DNA of 64,000 nt from Antennarius striatus (GCF_040054535.1 NC_090787.1:14577001-14641000); one strand, 5' to 3'; shown: positions 12,048 to 23,517, counted from the first letter of the stretch. Program-made: numbers and translations. The notes: generated from the sequence alone by a model not told the origin.

Positions 12048-12065
12048 GACAATAAATGGACTGGA
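12048..12065 (+). repeat. target-site duplication, right, of LINE copy 1
   Basis: Exact 18-bp copy of 8981-8998, directly after the GAAGAA tail of the LINE. The lack of divergence suggests a young or well-preserved insertion, although the coding region is already damaged. Confidence 0.92.
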
Positions 12066-12178
12066 TCGAATTGTCCAAAAATATTACTGTACTTGCACTT
12101 CAGGTAAAAGCTGCTTCAATCATTGCAGACATTTGTTAGCATGGCAACAGACCTTCCCCAAATGGAAATCAAAGTTGT

Positions 12179-12184
12179 TTTATT
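12179..12184 (-). terminator. dnajc3: candidate dnajc3 polyadenylation signal
   Basis: AATAAA on the minus strand, about 165 bp beyond the dnajc3 stop codon. If it is the main signal, the LINE insertion lies beyond the transcript end. A more distal site past the LINE cannot be excluded. Confidence 0.5.
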
Positions 12185-12348
12185 CAACAACAAAGATGCA
12201 TCCTTAAGGTTAGTGAACTTAAGTCCCAATCGTCTCCACATTTTGTAAGACTTCGCTGTGTGCACAGACATTCCATAAATCTGTGATCTTCCTTTTAAAT
12301 AGGGAGAAACAAACAACGCTGCTCCAGCTGTGAGGGAAATGAGCGTCC

Positions 12349-15300
12349 TTAGTTGAAGTTGAACTTGAAGTTGAAGGGACCAGAACCGAACGGATTGAAA
12401 CCCTGGAATCCATGGAAACCTCCGTGGAAGCCACGATTCTGCTGACTCTCTGGATCCATGGGGTCCTCGCCATGGTCAAACTTGGTTCTCATCTCTGAAA
12501 AAAAACCCCCAATAAATGACATCAGTATAGAGCAACTTAACAACATATACACTGTAATATTTAAGTCTGTACAGGTTGATGTTATGTATGCTACACTAAC
12601 CAAGACAAATACAGCAGGGCATTTATAAAGTGTGTTCTACATGTCATCAACTGACTCATACACTGTTGTTACATGGATGGATTTTGATCTTCCATCAGAA
12701 TGATCTGAAATTTTTTTTAAATCTGAAGTTACTTGGACAAGAGTGATTTGTTGTCCCGACCCTGACACTTCCTACCTGGGTCAGTGAGAACCTCTTTAGC
12801 CTGAGCAATGTCTATGAACTTCTTCTCAGCTTTCTTCTTTTCTTCTGGATCCTGGAAGTTGTCTGGATGCCACTGCTGCGCCAGTTTCCTATAGGCTTTT
12901 AGAATCTCCTTTTTCTGGGCAGTTCTGCGAGAATGGCGAGAGTGCAAGTCGTACATTTATTGAAGACTGAATCAATCTCTCTTAACCATAAGCTGGAACT
13001 CATAACATCCAAGTGTCAAAAGAGAAGCTGTTTAGATTTCATTTTGACCACCTTAAATGATGTCTGTTTGGGCTTGTCAGCAATTTTTGATAATAATAAT
13101 ATATGGTATGTAAGACATATGGTTTCTAGTGTAGTAGGGCACATTTGTGGGCAGTCAAAAAACAAAGCAGATAATTTGTAAAGAAATACTTCTAGTTTTT
13201 CCCTTAAGGATCTACAAAACTCCCTGGTGATATCAATAGATCAATATCCAAACTCCACTGCGTCGGTCTCACCTCTTCACTCCAAGGATCTTATAATAGT
13301 CCTTCTTTTGAGATTGTTTGAGAAGTCGCTGAGCTCTCTCCTGGCCTTCTTTTATCTGACGGTCATTCTGGCTGTGTTTCGCAGCAGTCTCATAGTCTTT
13401 AATAGCTGGAAAACAAAAACATAGCATAGAATTGGAATTACTTACTCATCTAAAGCAGCCACTGAGAATAAAGTGCAATATTTACTTGATGAACAAAAAA
13501 AAGACAAGGTTTCACATGGATCAGTTCATAGTCATTGTATTATTTTCAGCCTCAATTTAACCAATGTGAGAGAGCATGTGTACGTAGTGTCTTGATTCTT
13601 TATTGACTGGCATTTTCACCGATACAGCTGAATGGCACTCAACAGAACCCATATCTTCACCAAGGCCAAACAGTCCCTTTCTATGAAACTGAAGCCTGAC
13701 GCAAACTCAGACAAAGACGTGCCCAAACAAAGTCCACTCTTGGAATTTAAAGAGGGCGAAGAAAAAATGCATACATGCCTTTATCAGATCTATGTCAAAA
13801 TTCAGCAGTTCCATTTTAAACACATATACTGCTCTTACACCTCATCAAAATCCATCAGGTGTTTTTTTTGCACATTGGTAGTAGAAGATCAAGTAGAAGG
13901 TAAAAGGATGACTGGACAGATTATTCTGAGGATTTCAACACTGTTATCACCGGAGACTGGTTTAACAATAGATCAGAGGCTATTGTTTCAAACTAATCCC
14001 TACAGCCAGCCAAGACTTAATGGTGTGTGTGAGTGTGTGTGCTGCCACTTCTACCAAAGAATAGTTTTAGGCTTGATAAACGATAAATACTCCACAATTC
14101 CTGCAGCAGTGTGGGGTAGCTCTGAATCTTGCAACGTGCTCTACACCTAATTTTAATTACACTATGGGATAAACATTCTAACAGATGATGTTTGTCTTCT
14201 TAGGCATAGACGTTATATACTTTCAACAAATAAAGAAGTGGCATCCTTGCTGAATTTAATCTACATTTAATCCGTTGCTTATTTAATTTCAGAGTCAAAT
14301 GGAAGAAAAATGTTGTTCATTGAGGCAGACTTTAACTGGAGGTGAGTGTCCTCCTCTGACTGCGTGCTCAATGAAGGTTGGCTGAACTGCAGAAACTCTG
14401 CATAATTGTAGTTCAACACCACCATAAATAATGGTGTTTCAGCTAGAATCTAGGGCAGGGGTGGGTAAACTTTTTGACTGGTGGGCTCATCACAGATCTA
14501 GAATTTGACAGCTCAAATTGCAAAAAAAATTATATAAGAAGTTTTGCCCTCTAACAAGCAGCAAAGCATACATATGCGAGGCTTATTGTAAAACTTATTT
14601 TACAACTGCATTTATTTAACAAAATTAATTATATAGTTTAAACAGTTTGGTGGGCTGGATTACAAAGCATAACGGGCCGAGTATGGCCCGCGGGCTGTAG
14701 TTTGTTCATGCTCTAAGGATTTACTACAAAAGTTTTATATAAGTAGAATTATCAGCAGTTTTAATGAGCAGATTTTTCCCAAAATAACTGCTGAATTGAT
14801 ATTTCCTCAATATTTTTTGATAGATATAGGATAGATATAGGATTAGATATAGGATTTAAACTACAGTAGCTCTTAAAGAAAAATCTATACCATTCATAAA
14901 AGTAAGATGAACATACAAATACAGAAACCCTCCGTTACCTTCCTCGTACTGTTCGTCCTGGATGTAGGCCTCAGCTCTGTCCTTCAGCACGTTCACGTTC
15001 TCTGGGTCCATCTGCAGGGCTTTGCTACACACTGGGATCGCTCTGCTCGCCTGCTGATCCTGGTCACGACACACAGACAACACCCCGGTAAGAAGTCCTG
15101 TTTGATGAAGTCAAACTATGAGTTAACATACTGTGGCGGTGGTCTTACCTGTGTTAGCGAGTGGCAGATACGCTCGTTGGCAAGAGAAGAGAAATACTGC
15201 ACATTGGGCTCAGTCTTCATAACTGCCTCATATTTGCTCACTGCTTCTTCATACCTATAAAAAAAAAACCCAACAACAACCAGGAGGCAGGTTTGAAAAG

Positions 15301-18300
15301 CAGTATCTCTGTTAGTATAGCAGAATGTAAGATGGATCACTGCCCCCACTTCCCTCCTGCCACTCGTGTTGCTTAGTCTTACAAATATATTCTGTCAGAT
15401 ATGATGTGACATCAGGATAGAAACGTAAGACCAGCGAGCTGGAGTTCTTCAAAGGAAGCACAGCTCTTAAAATCCTCGGTACACAAAGGGATTATAATTT
15501 TTAACAGGGCTACACTATGACACACACACACACACGCATGCACGCACACACACACGCACACGCACACACACCTCTGCTCTTGGATGAGCTCCTCTGCAGA
15601 CTGGATCTGTTTGTTGAGCTTCTTGACCTGCTTGTAATGACTGAAACACTGCTTGTGATCAGGATCAAGCTTCAGGCACTCCCGAACCTCACTGCAAAAT
15701 CAGGTGTGAGGGGGAGACAAGTCAGTCTGGGTTTATCATCCTTTGTGACTGATCAGCTCTGTTGCTTGGTTACAAATAGTGGACCAAAATTACAGGAAAG
15801 GTAATACACAGCATTGCATTTGTAAAACATTTATCCAGATTCAACTTTCTTGGAAACATTTTTTAGTGTAGCATCTACATACAGGCATCTACATGCAGTA
15901 TTTAAACTGTTCATTGAGAGTCTGGAAATTAGGCTGGTAAAATTAAGATAAATTACTATTAGACGTTTATTAAGCATCTGAAAATAATAATTTCAAAAAA
16001 ATTTACACGGCAATAAGCTTGAAGCTTGGCCTAAAATCTGTGGCACCAACAACACTTAATAGTTGGATCGAAGTGCAGCAGCGCCACCTAAGTCCTCCTA
16101 TGTCCTCTGTGTGGCTGCTTCCTCAGTGTAAGCCATCTGTAAACTGCTCTTACGTGAGCGACATCTCGTGGTCTCCGAGATTATAGTAGATGGTGCTGAG
16201 TTTGTAGAAAGCCTGGGTATTGTCGTTCTTCAACTTGGATGCAGCTTTCAGGTCGCCGATGGCCTTCCCCATCTCTCCCATCTGAACGAAACACTCTGCT
16301 CGCATTTCACGTGAGGTCACATCCCAAACACACGTCTGGAACAGGTAGACAATGACTTACAAACTGTTCTACAAACCAACATAGACAATGTCACGCTTGC
16401 ATGTAAATTAGTCAATGCTGGCATGGTATGGATCTTACCTCAATGACGGTGTCAAGCTGGCTGGCAGCCGTTAAATAATCGTGGCTGTTGAAGCTGCTGC
16501 GTGCTTGAGCCACCAGTCGCTGGAGTTCGTCTGACTTTGTGAGCTGACTCTGGGCTTCCTTCTCCTCTTTGTCATTGGGGTTGGACTTGAGCTGGAGGAT
16601 CAAAAGGCAAAGAATTACACCACGTACTTATCGTCATAATTAAAATACAGTATTTTCTGCACTATAAGGCGCACTGGACTATAAGGCGCACCCTCAATAA
16701 TTTGTTTTATAATTTATTTCATATATAAGGCGCACCGGATTATAAGGCGCACATAATAAAAAAATAAATAAAATTTGATAAACTGCAGGGTGGCACGGTG
16801 GCGCAGTGGTTAGCGCTGCCGCCTCACAACACGGCGGACCCGGGTTCAAGTCCCGCTCTGTGCGGAGTTCGCATGCTCTCCCCGTGTCTGCGTGGGTTCT
16901 CTCCGGGGTCCTCCCACCTCCAAAAGCATGCGCTTCAGGTTGATTGGCCGTTCCAAATTGCCCGTAGGAATGAGTGTGTTTGTGCATGGTTGTCCGTGTT
17001 TGTGTGTGGCTCCGCGGTGCACTGGCCCCCGCCTCAGGCCCTGTGCCGCCGAGATAGGCTCCGGCTCCCTGTGACCCGCTGCGGCGGATATAGCAGTGGT
17101 AATCTGAAAATGACTGACTGACTGATAAACTGCAGCGGCTGTAGTTGCGCAATCCGTCCACTAGATCAGTGGTCCCCAACCCCCGGGCCGCGGACCTGTA
17201 CCGGTCCATGGGTCATTTGGTACCGTGCCGCTCAGAAAGAAAAACTTATTTACATTACTTCAGTTTTATTTATTTCGGAGTCTGAAAGAGGTTAAATTTG
17301 AAAAGTGACGTCTGTGTGGAATGACGCACTGACAAATTCATGCATCTGTCCCGCTTGACGGGTCTCAGTTACGTGATAGGTTATCAACACACACACACAA
17401 TGAAGCGCCCATACACGCACCAGTGTTCTGGATTAAAGTCAAGGCAGATTATCCTGAGATCGGCCAAAAAGTATCGAAAACCCCGCTTCCATTTCCAACC
17501 TCCTGTCTTTGTGAAGCGATTTTCTGCTGTGACCGAAAACCAAACCAAACTGCGGAGTAGACCGGACACACTTCAGGTGTCATTGTCTCCCGTTACACCT
17601 AGATCAGCGGTCCCCATCCACTAATTCTCATTATTGTAATTACTATTATTTGATTGACTTGTTCACCTTTCTATTGGAAATGATCAATATTTCTCCTGCG
17701 TTGAATGCACTGATTGTAAGTCGCGAAATTTCAAAATAAACCTCATCAGTGCAGTCACTTGAATCGAGTTTTTAATGTAATTATTTCTTATAATTATTTC
17801 GTTTACAGAGACGAAATAGAGATGTTGATTATCAGTTTATGAAAAAAAGTTTGTTTATTGTCTGTTGATGTCTACATTTTACATAAATCCACTGCGGACG
17901 ATTTATTATTAGACTACAGCTGTCCTGGCATCATTAACGATTATCGAGCAAATGAAGACCGGTCCGTGAAAATATTGTCTTAGATGAAACCGGTTCATGG
18001 CGCAAAAAAGGTTGGGGACCACTGATCTAGATAGAGCCGCGATGCTCAGGCAGTCATGATTGCATTCATGACTTCCTGACTACCTTTGAATGGGCCCTAT
18101 TGTTATGTCAATAAGCCATTCTGAGCCTCATCAAAGAAACCTGATCACTTGATCACTTTGCCTTCTCAGTAAGAAATCAACACGCATATTAAAAAACCTG
18201 ACATTAAAAACTGGTTAAATTCATTACGAGTGCAGTCAGTGCGAACAGAGCGGATAATTTCCTGATCTGAAATTCGAAGCAGATATTTAAGCTCCGACGT

Positions 18301-21300
18301 TCGTCTTCGTTTATTAATTATTGTTTCGATGGATCGGTAGTCCAGTCGGAGGTGAGGTGCAGCTATTTGCTGCTGTGTTTCCTCAACAATTTTTTAACTA
18401 GTTTTTAATGTCAGGCTGCTAATTTACTGGCAAATATGACGCTGTTTTACTCCTAGAACTGACTTTAACGTCGGTGTCTCACCGCAGTGAATCTCACCGC
18501 ACGTCTCTGCAGACACAATACACAAGCCTGAATGCGCCCCTGCGCCGCCCCCCCAGAGCTATCAACTACATTTATAAATCTATAGCAGCACACCCGTTGG
18601 CACCTTTGTCTAGCAGTGACTCTGCTCTTGAAATTTCAGAAAAGGCTGGAAGTTCAGCTTTGAGGGTCTTTGATTCACCTTATGCCAGTTTCTCCGTGTG
18701 TTTCCACAGACTAATAGAATGGACCGTCACTAGATTCCAGATTCCAGCACAAGGGAATTTTTTAGACCAATTAAGTTTAAAGTGGGTTATTTCCAACGCC
18801 AAATAGTTAGTAAATACTGAGATCAGTCAGTCAGTCAAACTTTATTAATAGAATTGTTGAAAGTTCCTTATGTTTTGCTACGTAATCACCGGTGCTCCTA
18901 CAGTCTGCTCTACTGTCTGAGAGCAGCTCAGTCAGAGCCGGGACTTCGGTGACGCCCCTTGACTACCGCTGTTAGGGGGCGTGGGCCCGAGTGCCTTTTG
19001 AGGGGGCTCCTCTGGTGGCGGAGTGCGGCATGACTGGCGGCCAGACTGCCGGCTTTTTTTCAGCGATCATGTTTTTAACCAATATTAATATGAATATTAA
19101 TCCATATATAAGACGCACCGGATTATAAGGCGCACTACGGGTTTATGAGAAAATTTTAGGCTTTTAGCTGTGCCTTATAGTGCGGAAAATACAGTAGTAT
19201 AAAAGCCAAGAAGCCAAGAAAGAGAATGGAATATGAAGTGAGTCTCATGCACTGCAGATCTGAAAACTCAAACTTGCTTCAATAATTTGATTCGGTCTTT
19301 CACTAGAGCATTCAATGTTATAAGTCTTATATTTCTCAAGAGGTTTTGTGCCAACATTGCACTCTTGAAGCGCTGCCTATCAAAGGAATAGAAGGATTTT
19401 TTTATTATCCAAGCCCATGAAATTATAATCTTCCTCATTATAGGGATCATCACACTCACAAGAGCAATCTCAAGTAATAGTATAGATTTTACAAATAGGT
19501 AGGTGGACATATATAGTAACTGGGCCCTGGATATACTGTATTACACATGATACCAGCAAAGTAAGTACAACTTAATGTATATAGCACCCTCTGAAACATG
19601 CTTCCATAAAAACAAAACCAAGCAGTTGGCATTTAGTGGGCATCTCTTCCTCTTAAAAGAGGAAACTTCGCACTTAGTTGCAATTATAAAACTTTTCCAT
19701 TCCCTGAACAGAAAGTGACTGTTTTACCCCGGTATATAAAAAACCCCCCCAATAACCATGTTTTTTTTACAGCCTGAGCTTTTACATTACAGCCTGACAA
19801 ACAGCAACACAGAACAAACGATGGATACTTCTACTCAAGATGAACTCAGTTAAACGTTGATTGGCTTCCTGTGTCTTCAGTCTGAGGAAATGTAAACACA
19901 AGAAGCTAATGGTCGAAAACATCCCAGGAGGCTTCAGGTCAACCACATGTCTCTAGGAAGCTAGAGAACACAGATAGAACCCACAAAGACATGCTGAGAA
20001 CACACAAAGCTCACACAGGAAGGTCCCGGGTGGGATCAAATCGGGGATCTTCTTGCTGTGAGACTACAACACTACAGACTGTTCCACCATTCACCTCTTA
20101 TCCATATGTAAACTTCTTTATTTCAGGCTTAAGCCCCTGCATTTTATTAATAAACCTCATGCAGCCAATCATCATGTAGTATAACTCAATAGTGCAGAGA
20201 CAAGAATCAAGTCAAGCAGAAAAGAAAACTTCCTTCAATATTTTTAATTTGTTTGTTTCTTAAAATAGAGTCCTTAAGTGAAAGATGAAAAGCATTACAT
20301 TAAGTTTTCAATTCACATGCAGGTTACAGATCAACACTGACATCTCCTGGTGAACTCAACTGGTCAATGAAAGTAAGTGTCTTCTCTCACTGTGGTCGCT
20401 GTAGAGTGGCAGCTGGATGTGAATGTACTTACCACCTTCTTAAAATCACTCTCTGCTTCGTCCAGTCTCCCATGCTTCAGTAGGAGATTCCCCCTCTGAA
20501 GCCGTGCCTGTGAAGAGAAGGAATGTGTTCAGCATCAGGCTGCAAACAGATTATCATCACAGCTTACAAAACTGACAGATTGCCAAAGGATTTTGTTTTA
20601 CTTTTTGTAAATATGTACATGCAAGTTCGTTAATTACTTTAGTTTTTAAAAAATATTTATGTTAAAAACCAGTTTTTTGGTTGAAATGATAGCTTTAGCA
20701 TTTCCTTTAAACACAAAATATAATCGTGTCTTTTTTGGTGAGGCTAAAACATGAAACTATGAAGTGAACTGAGTTTTATCTCTGTAGCACCACTATGCTT
20801 TTTTAAAAACAGTCTGCCCTGACTCAATTTCACTCCAAACAAATAGGTACTCTAATGTGTTGTATCATCTTGGCATTTGGATTAACCCTTCTTTTGACTC
20901 TCAGGCTTTCCTTCAATCCAGATGAACAACGACACTCACAGAGGTGAAGTCTGGTTTGAGTTCAATGACTTTGCTCAAATCAGGCAGCGCAGCCTTTGAC
21001 TTCCCCATTGCGAGAAACACCGTGGCTCTTCTGTAGTAGGCCATGTAGTTCTTGGGATCGCCATCTGATAAAAACACAAACACAACACGACTAAACAAAA
21101 GGGCTGCAACAAAATCACCAAATATCATCCAAGCATTGACAATGTAATGTACGCACAAGTCGCACAACATGATCATGCTGTGCACATCATTGCAAGATAT
21201 GCAATGATATGCACAGCATAATCATGCATATCATTGCATGATTATGCATATCATTGCATAATCATGCATGATTATTATATGCATGTATTAAAGTGTCATT

Positions 21301-22127
21301 CTTTAATACAGATTATATATTTCAACATTGTTATAAAAGGTGGACTGCATGTAAATAATACAACTGTGACACATTCCTGATGGTTATTACAATTTATCTT
21401 ACACTCTGCATGTTTCTGTCACTTACCCACAGCAGCGTGGAAATGAGACAAGGCATCGGCTAACTGGCCAGCAGCGAGCAGCTTCTTCCCCATCTCCATG
21501 TGATTGTCCACACTCCCCCCGTCACATTTCACTCCTGACAAGTACATTACTGTATGAGTCCTAAATACTGCCTAGTCCTTAGCACAGCACCTACTGGTCC
21601 ATTCATTCAGTGGACAATGACAGATGGCTTCATGCCATTAAGATCAGACACAGAGGTCTACCTGAACTTCAGTTCGAGTTTGACATTTAGCTTTAAGTAA
21701 CGCTAGGTGAGCTTACCACTGACACAACCAGCTGTCATGTTAACTGAGAAGTTGTTATATTAACAAACATTTTTGTTCTAGCAATTATGATCAAGATAAA
21801 CGACTTACTTTTAACCTATAATGCAAAAGTCAACCTGACAGGCTGCTTAGCTACAGCTAAGTTAGCATCACGCTAGCTGACATTTATCGATTTAACTGTG
21901 TAATATCTTTCAAGCTCATATTAGTTTGATAGAAAACTAGCTGTGAAGATCTTCTCAATGTTAGTTAACTTAGTTTAAGGTAATGTTAAGTGGTCAGAAG
22001 CTGTCACCACCTGGTACAGTGAAGTAACTCTGGTGAGTTTCCTACCTTCATATCTCAGATCAATCAAAACAAGAATATACGGGATGTAAGTCAGTATCTT
22101 CTGAGCGACATGGTCGATGGAAACCAT
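12349..22127 (-). CDS. dnajc3: DnaJ homolog subfamily C member 3 (p58IPK), ER co-chaperone
   Basis: Twelve coding exons, in transcript order: 22127-22046, 21534-21427, 21064-20940, 20507-20433, 16591-16439, 16335-16154, 15691-15572, 15254-15149, 15059-14939, 13405-13273, 12924-12776, 12494-12349. They total 1500 nt, 499 residues (human about 504). The protein has an N-terminal hydrophobic signal peptide (MVSIDHVAQKILTYIPYILV), TPR repeats through about residue 370 (e.g. YYRRATVFLAMGKSKAALPD), and a J domain near residues 390-460 with the HPD motif at about 421-423. The Gly/Phe-rich tail ends FNFKFNFN. It binds unfolded clients in the ER lumen, passes them to BiP/HSPA5 and restrains PERK/PKR-type eIF2alpha kinases. 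All introns obey GT-AG. Confidence 0.97.
14456..14715. mobile_element. hAT-like non-autonomous DNA transposon remnant in dnajc3 intron 9
   Basis: It begins CAGGGGTGGGTAAACT and ends GGCCCGCGGGCTGTAGTTTGTTCATG, resembling the inverted ends (CAGGGGTGGGCAAACT, GGCCCGCGGGCC) of vertebrate hAT MITEs. About 260 bp with no coding capacity. No clear 8-bp target duplication remains, so the copy is old or its ends are eroded. Confidence 0.55.
15521..15571. repeat. (CA)n microsatellite abutting a dnajc3 splice donor
   Basis: Interrupted (CA)n/(GCAC)n tract. On the transcribed strand it is a (TG)n run that begins within the 5' splice site of dnajc3 exon 7 (AGAG|GTGTGTGTG), so the first intronic bases are the repeat itself. 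Confidence 0.9.
16789..17122 (+). mobile_element. tRNA-derived SINE, full-length, nested
   Basis: Starts GGTGGCACGGTGGCGCAGTG and ends in a (TGAC)n tail. It is flanked by a perfect 13-bp duplication TGATAAACTGCAG (16776-16788 and 17123-17135). A pol III A box TGGCGCAGTGG (16799-16809) and B box GGTTCAAGTCC (16843-16853) are both close to consensus, as in a tRNA-derived head. Inserted into the inverted-repeat element at 16646-19196, so it is younger than that element. Confidence 0.88.
17167..18024. mobile_element. hAT-like element with CAGTGGTCCCCAACC ends
   Basis: The left end CAGTGGTCCCCAACC and right end GGTTGGGGACCACTG are perfect inverted complements. The flanks CACTAGAT and ATCTAGAT agree at six of eight bases, as expected for an old 8-bp hAT duplication. 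A third end-like motif, CAGCGGTCCCCATCC, occurs inside at 17605, also preceded by CTAGAT, so the element is composite. No transposase seen. Confidence 0.72.
19955..20095 (-). mobile_element. degenerate SINE copy, minus orientation
   Basis: Sequences such as AACCCACAAAGACATGCTGA, GGAAGGTCCCGGGTGGGATC and CTTCTTGCTGTGAGACTACA are a diverged reverse complement of the SINE family seen at 16789-17122. It lies in dnajc3 intron 4, outside the inverted-repeat element. Limits approximate. Confidence 0.6.
21168..21290. repeat. cluster of TGCATATCATTGCA palindromes in dnajc3 intron 2
   Basis: Arms 21175-21194 and 21200-21219 pair at 19 of 20 positions around a 5-nt loop. Further on, TGATTATGCA and TGCATAATCA form perfect 10-bp arms around TATCAT. 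The unit TGCATATCATTGCA with a TGATTA spacer is reiterated. Strong hairpin or cruciform potential; no known element recognised. Confidence 0.75.
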
Positions 22128-22279
22128 GGTTAGACTTTCACTGGGTCCTGTCTCGTTCTATCCCAGAGGATTATTTTGTTTCTGTTTCACTTAGTCCTCC
22201 AGAGTCCCATGTGTTGACTACTGCACAGCATTGCTTCTCTCTTCCAGTCCCAGCAGAGCAGCGCTAACGTCCTACCGAT

Positions 22280-22298
22280 CGTGGGTGACTGTGATTGG
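22280..22298 (-). promoter_or_regulatory. dnajc3: ER stress response element (ERSE) in the dnajc3 promoter
   Basis: On the minus strand this reads CCAATCACAGTCACCCACG, a perfect match to CCAAT-N9-CCACG, which is bound by NF-Y plus ATF6 (and XBP1). It lies 153 bp upstream of the start codon in the gene's own orientation. Induction of DNAJC3 by ER stress through such elements is established in mammals; activity here is inferred. Confidence 0.85.
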
Positions 22299-22313
22299 CT
22301 GAAATGCCCTGAA

Positions 22314-22321
22314 ACCCCGCC
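22314..22321. promoter_or_regulatory. GC box near the dnajc3 promoter
   Basis: CCCCGCCC, a Sp1-type GC box about 190 bp upstream of the dnajc3 start codon, next to the ERSE in a locally GC-rich stretch (about 22200-22400). This fits a TATA-less housekeeping promoter. Confidence 0.4.
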
Positions 22322-22879
22322 CATTTGGCTCAGCAGCAGCCACGGCAGCACTAACCCGCTAGAGTGTGGGGACGTGTGTTGGGAGGCACAAGCGTGTTAG
22401 AATTAACTGTCCAGTCATAGCGGGAATAAATTATAATGCAAGCCCACTGTCAAATCAATCCATCAGTAACAAAAAAAAGCATCAATACTTTTTGAAATTA
22501 CTCTTGTTTTAATAGAACACAGGTGCAATACAATGTGTGAAGTTAATATTCCATGCTTCAGCACTTTAAGGAACATTTTTTAAAAAAGAGAACATATAAC
22601 AATCCCTTATCTATGTTGTTCATTAATAAGATCTGAATACTCTTTAGTTATTTAGCACTGCTTAGAACTTTTTTGCATGTTAGTCTGACATATGTAGGCA
22701 TACACACAAGATAATGTGAATCAACCAACCAAAACTGTTGGGCTAGTGACTTAAACTGAGCCAAAGTATTGACAAAGAATGATAAAACATGAATAAATAA
22801 ACAATGGAAATACTACATACAAACACCTATTCTATATTATTGCAAGTAATCTGATTGATTGCATGAATGAATGAATGAT

Positions 22880-22885
22880 TTTATT
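22880..22885 (-). terminator. candidate polyadenylation signal of claudin A
   Basis: AATAAA on the minus strand, about 96 bp beyond the stop codon at 22983-22981. Confidence 0.45.
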
Positions 22886-22980
22886 ATGTCACATATAGTT
22901 TCAGTATCTTTCCTGTTGAACAGGTTTTTTATGAAGGACAGAAGCAGAAAATTGTGTTTGAAAAGACAGGTGACACATTG

Positions 22981-23460
22981 TCATATATAGCTCCCTGATG
23001 TTTTGGTGGAACTGGTGTTCCTAGAGATGCTGCTGACTCTGCTGCCACTGCTGGTCCCTGACTTCTGGCTATCATTGCTTCCTGTGCCATCCAAAGAAGC
23101 AACGCTCTTTTTTCCCGGAACAAGTGTGTAAGGGTCACGATACTGGTACTGAGGAAATGTTTTAGGGCTGTAGGGATTCCAAGAATAAATAATTACTTAA
23201 AACAATAGGCAGGAAAGTAAATTCTGGGAACATCAATAACACAACTGCAGCCATTTACCTTGAGTGGCAACCTTCTTTCCCTGCAAAGATACTTAAAATT
23301 AGACCTCCAACAACAAGTAAGGTTGAGCCTCCCCAGCCAATGAAGACGCCAACTCCTATTTCAAACCTGGTGGTGAACAAATGAAAATAATATATTAATA
23401 CACAGTTTTCCTTCATGGAATCAATAGTTAAATGTTGATAGATCAGTAGAAATAAGTTTG

Positions 23461-23517
<57 letters not shown>

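Larger units (their letters stand above)
16646..19196. mobile_element. inverted-repeat DNA transposon with ATAAGGCGCAC subterminal repeats, in dnajc3 intron 4
   Basis: The left end (TACAGTATTTTCTGCACTAT) and the reverse complement of the right end (TACTGTATTTTCCGCACTAT) match at 18 of 20 positions. Each side then has several copies of TATAAGGCGCAC(CGG), at 16667-16752 and again at 19107-19136. Length about 2.55 kb, but at least 1.2 kb is nested SINE and hAT-like DNA. No transposase is recognisable. The superfamily is not assigned. Confidence 0.75.

Noticed and set aside
13632-14150. 172-codon plus-strand ORF
   Set aside because: Lies in dnajc3 intron 9 on the other strand, with no recognisable domain or codon structure.
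16789-16870. A tRNA gene
   Set aside because: A and B boxes are present, but the sequence belongs to a SINE with target duplications and a tail, and no proper cloverleaf or acceptor stem was evident.
21168-21290. CRISPR-like repeat array
   Set aside because: Units are palindromic and contiguous with no variable spacers, and the genome is vertebrate.
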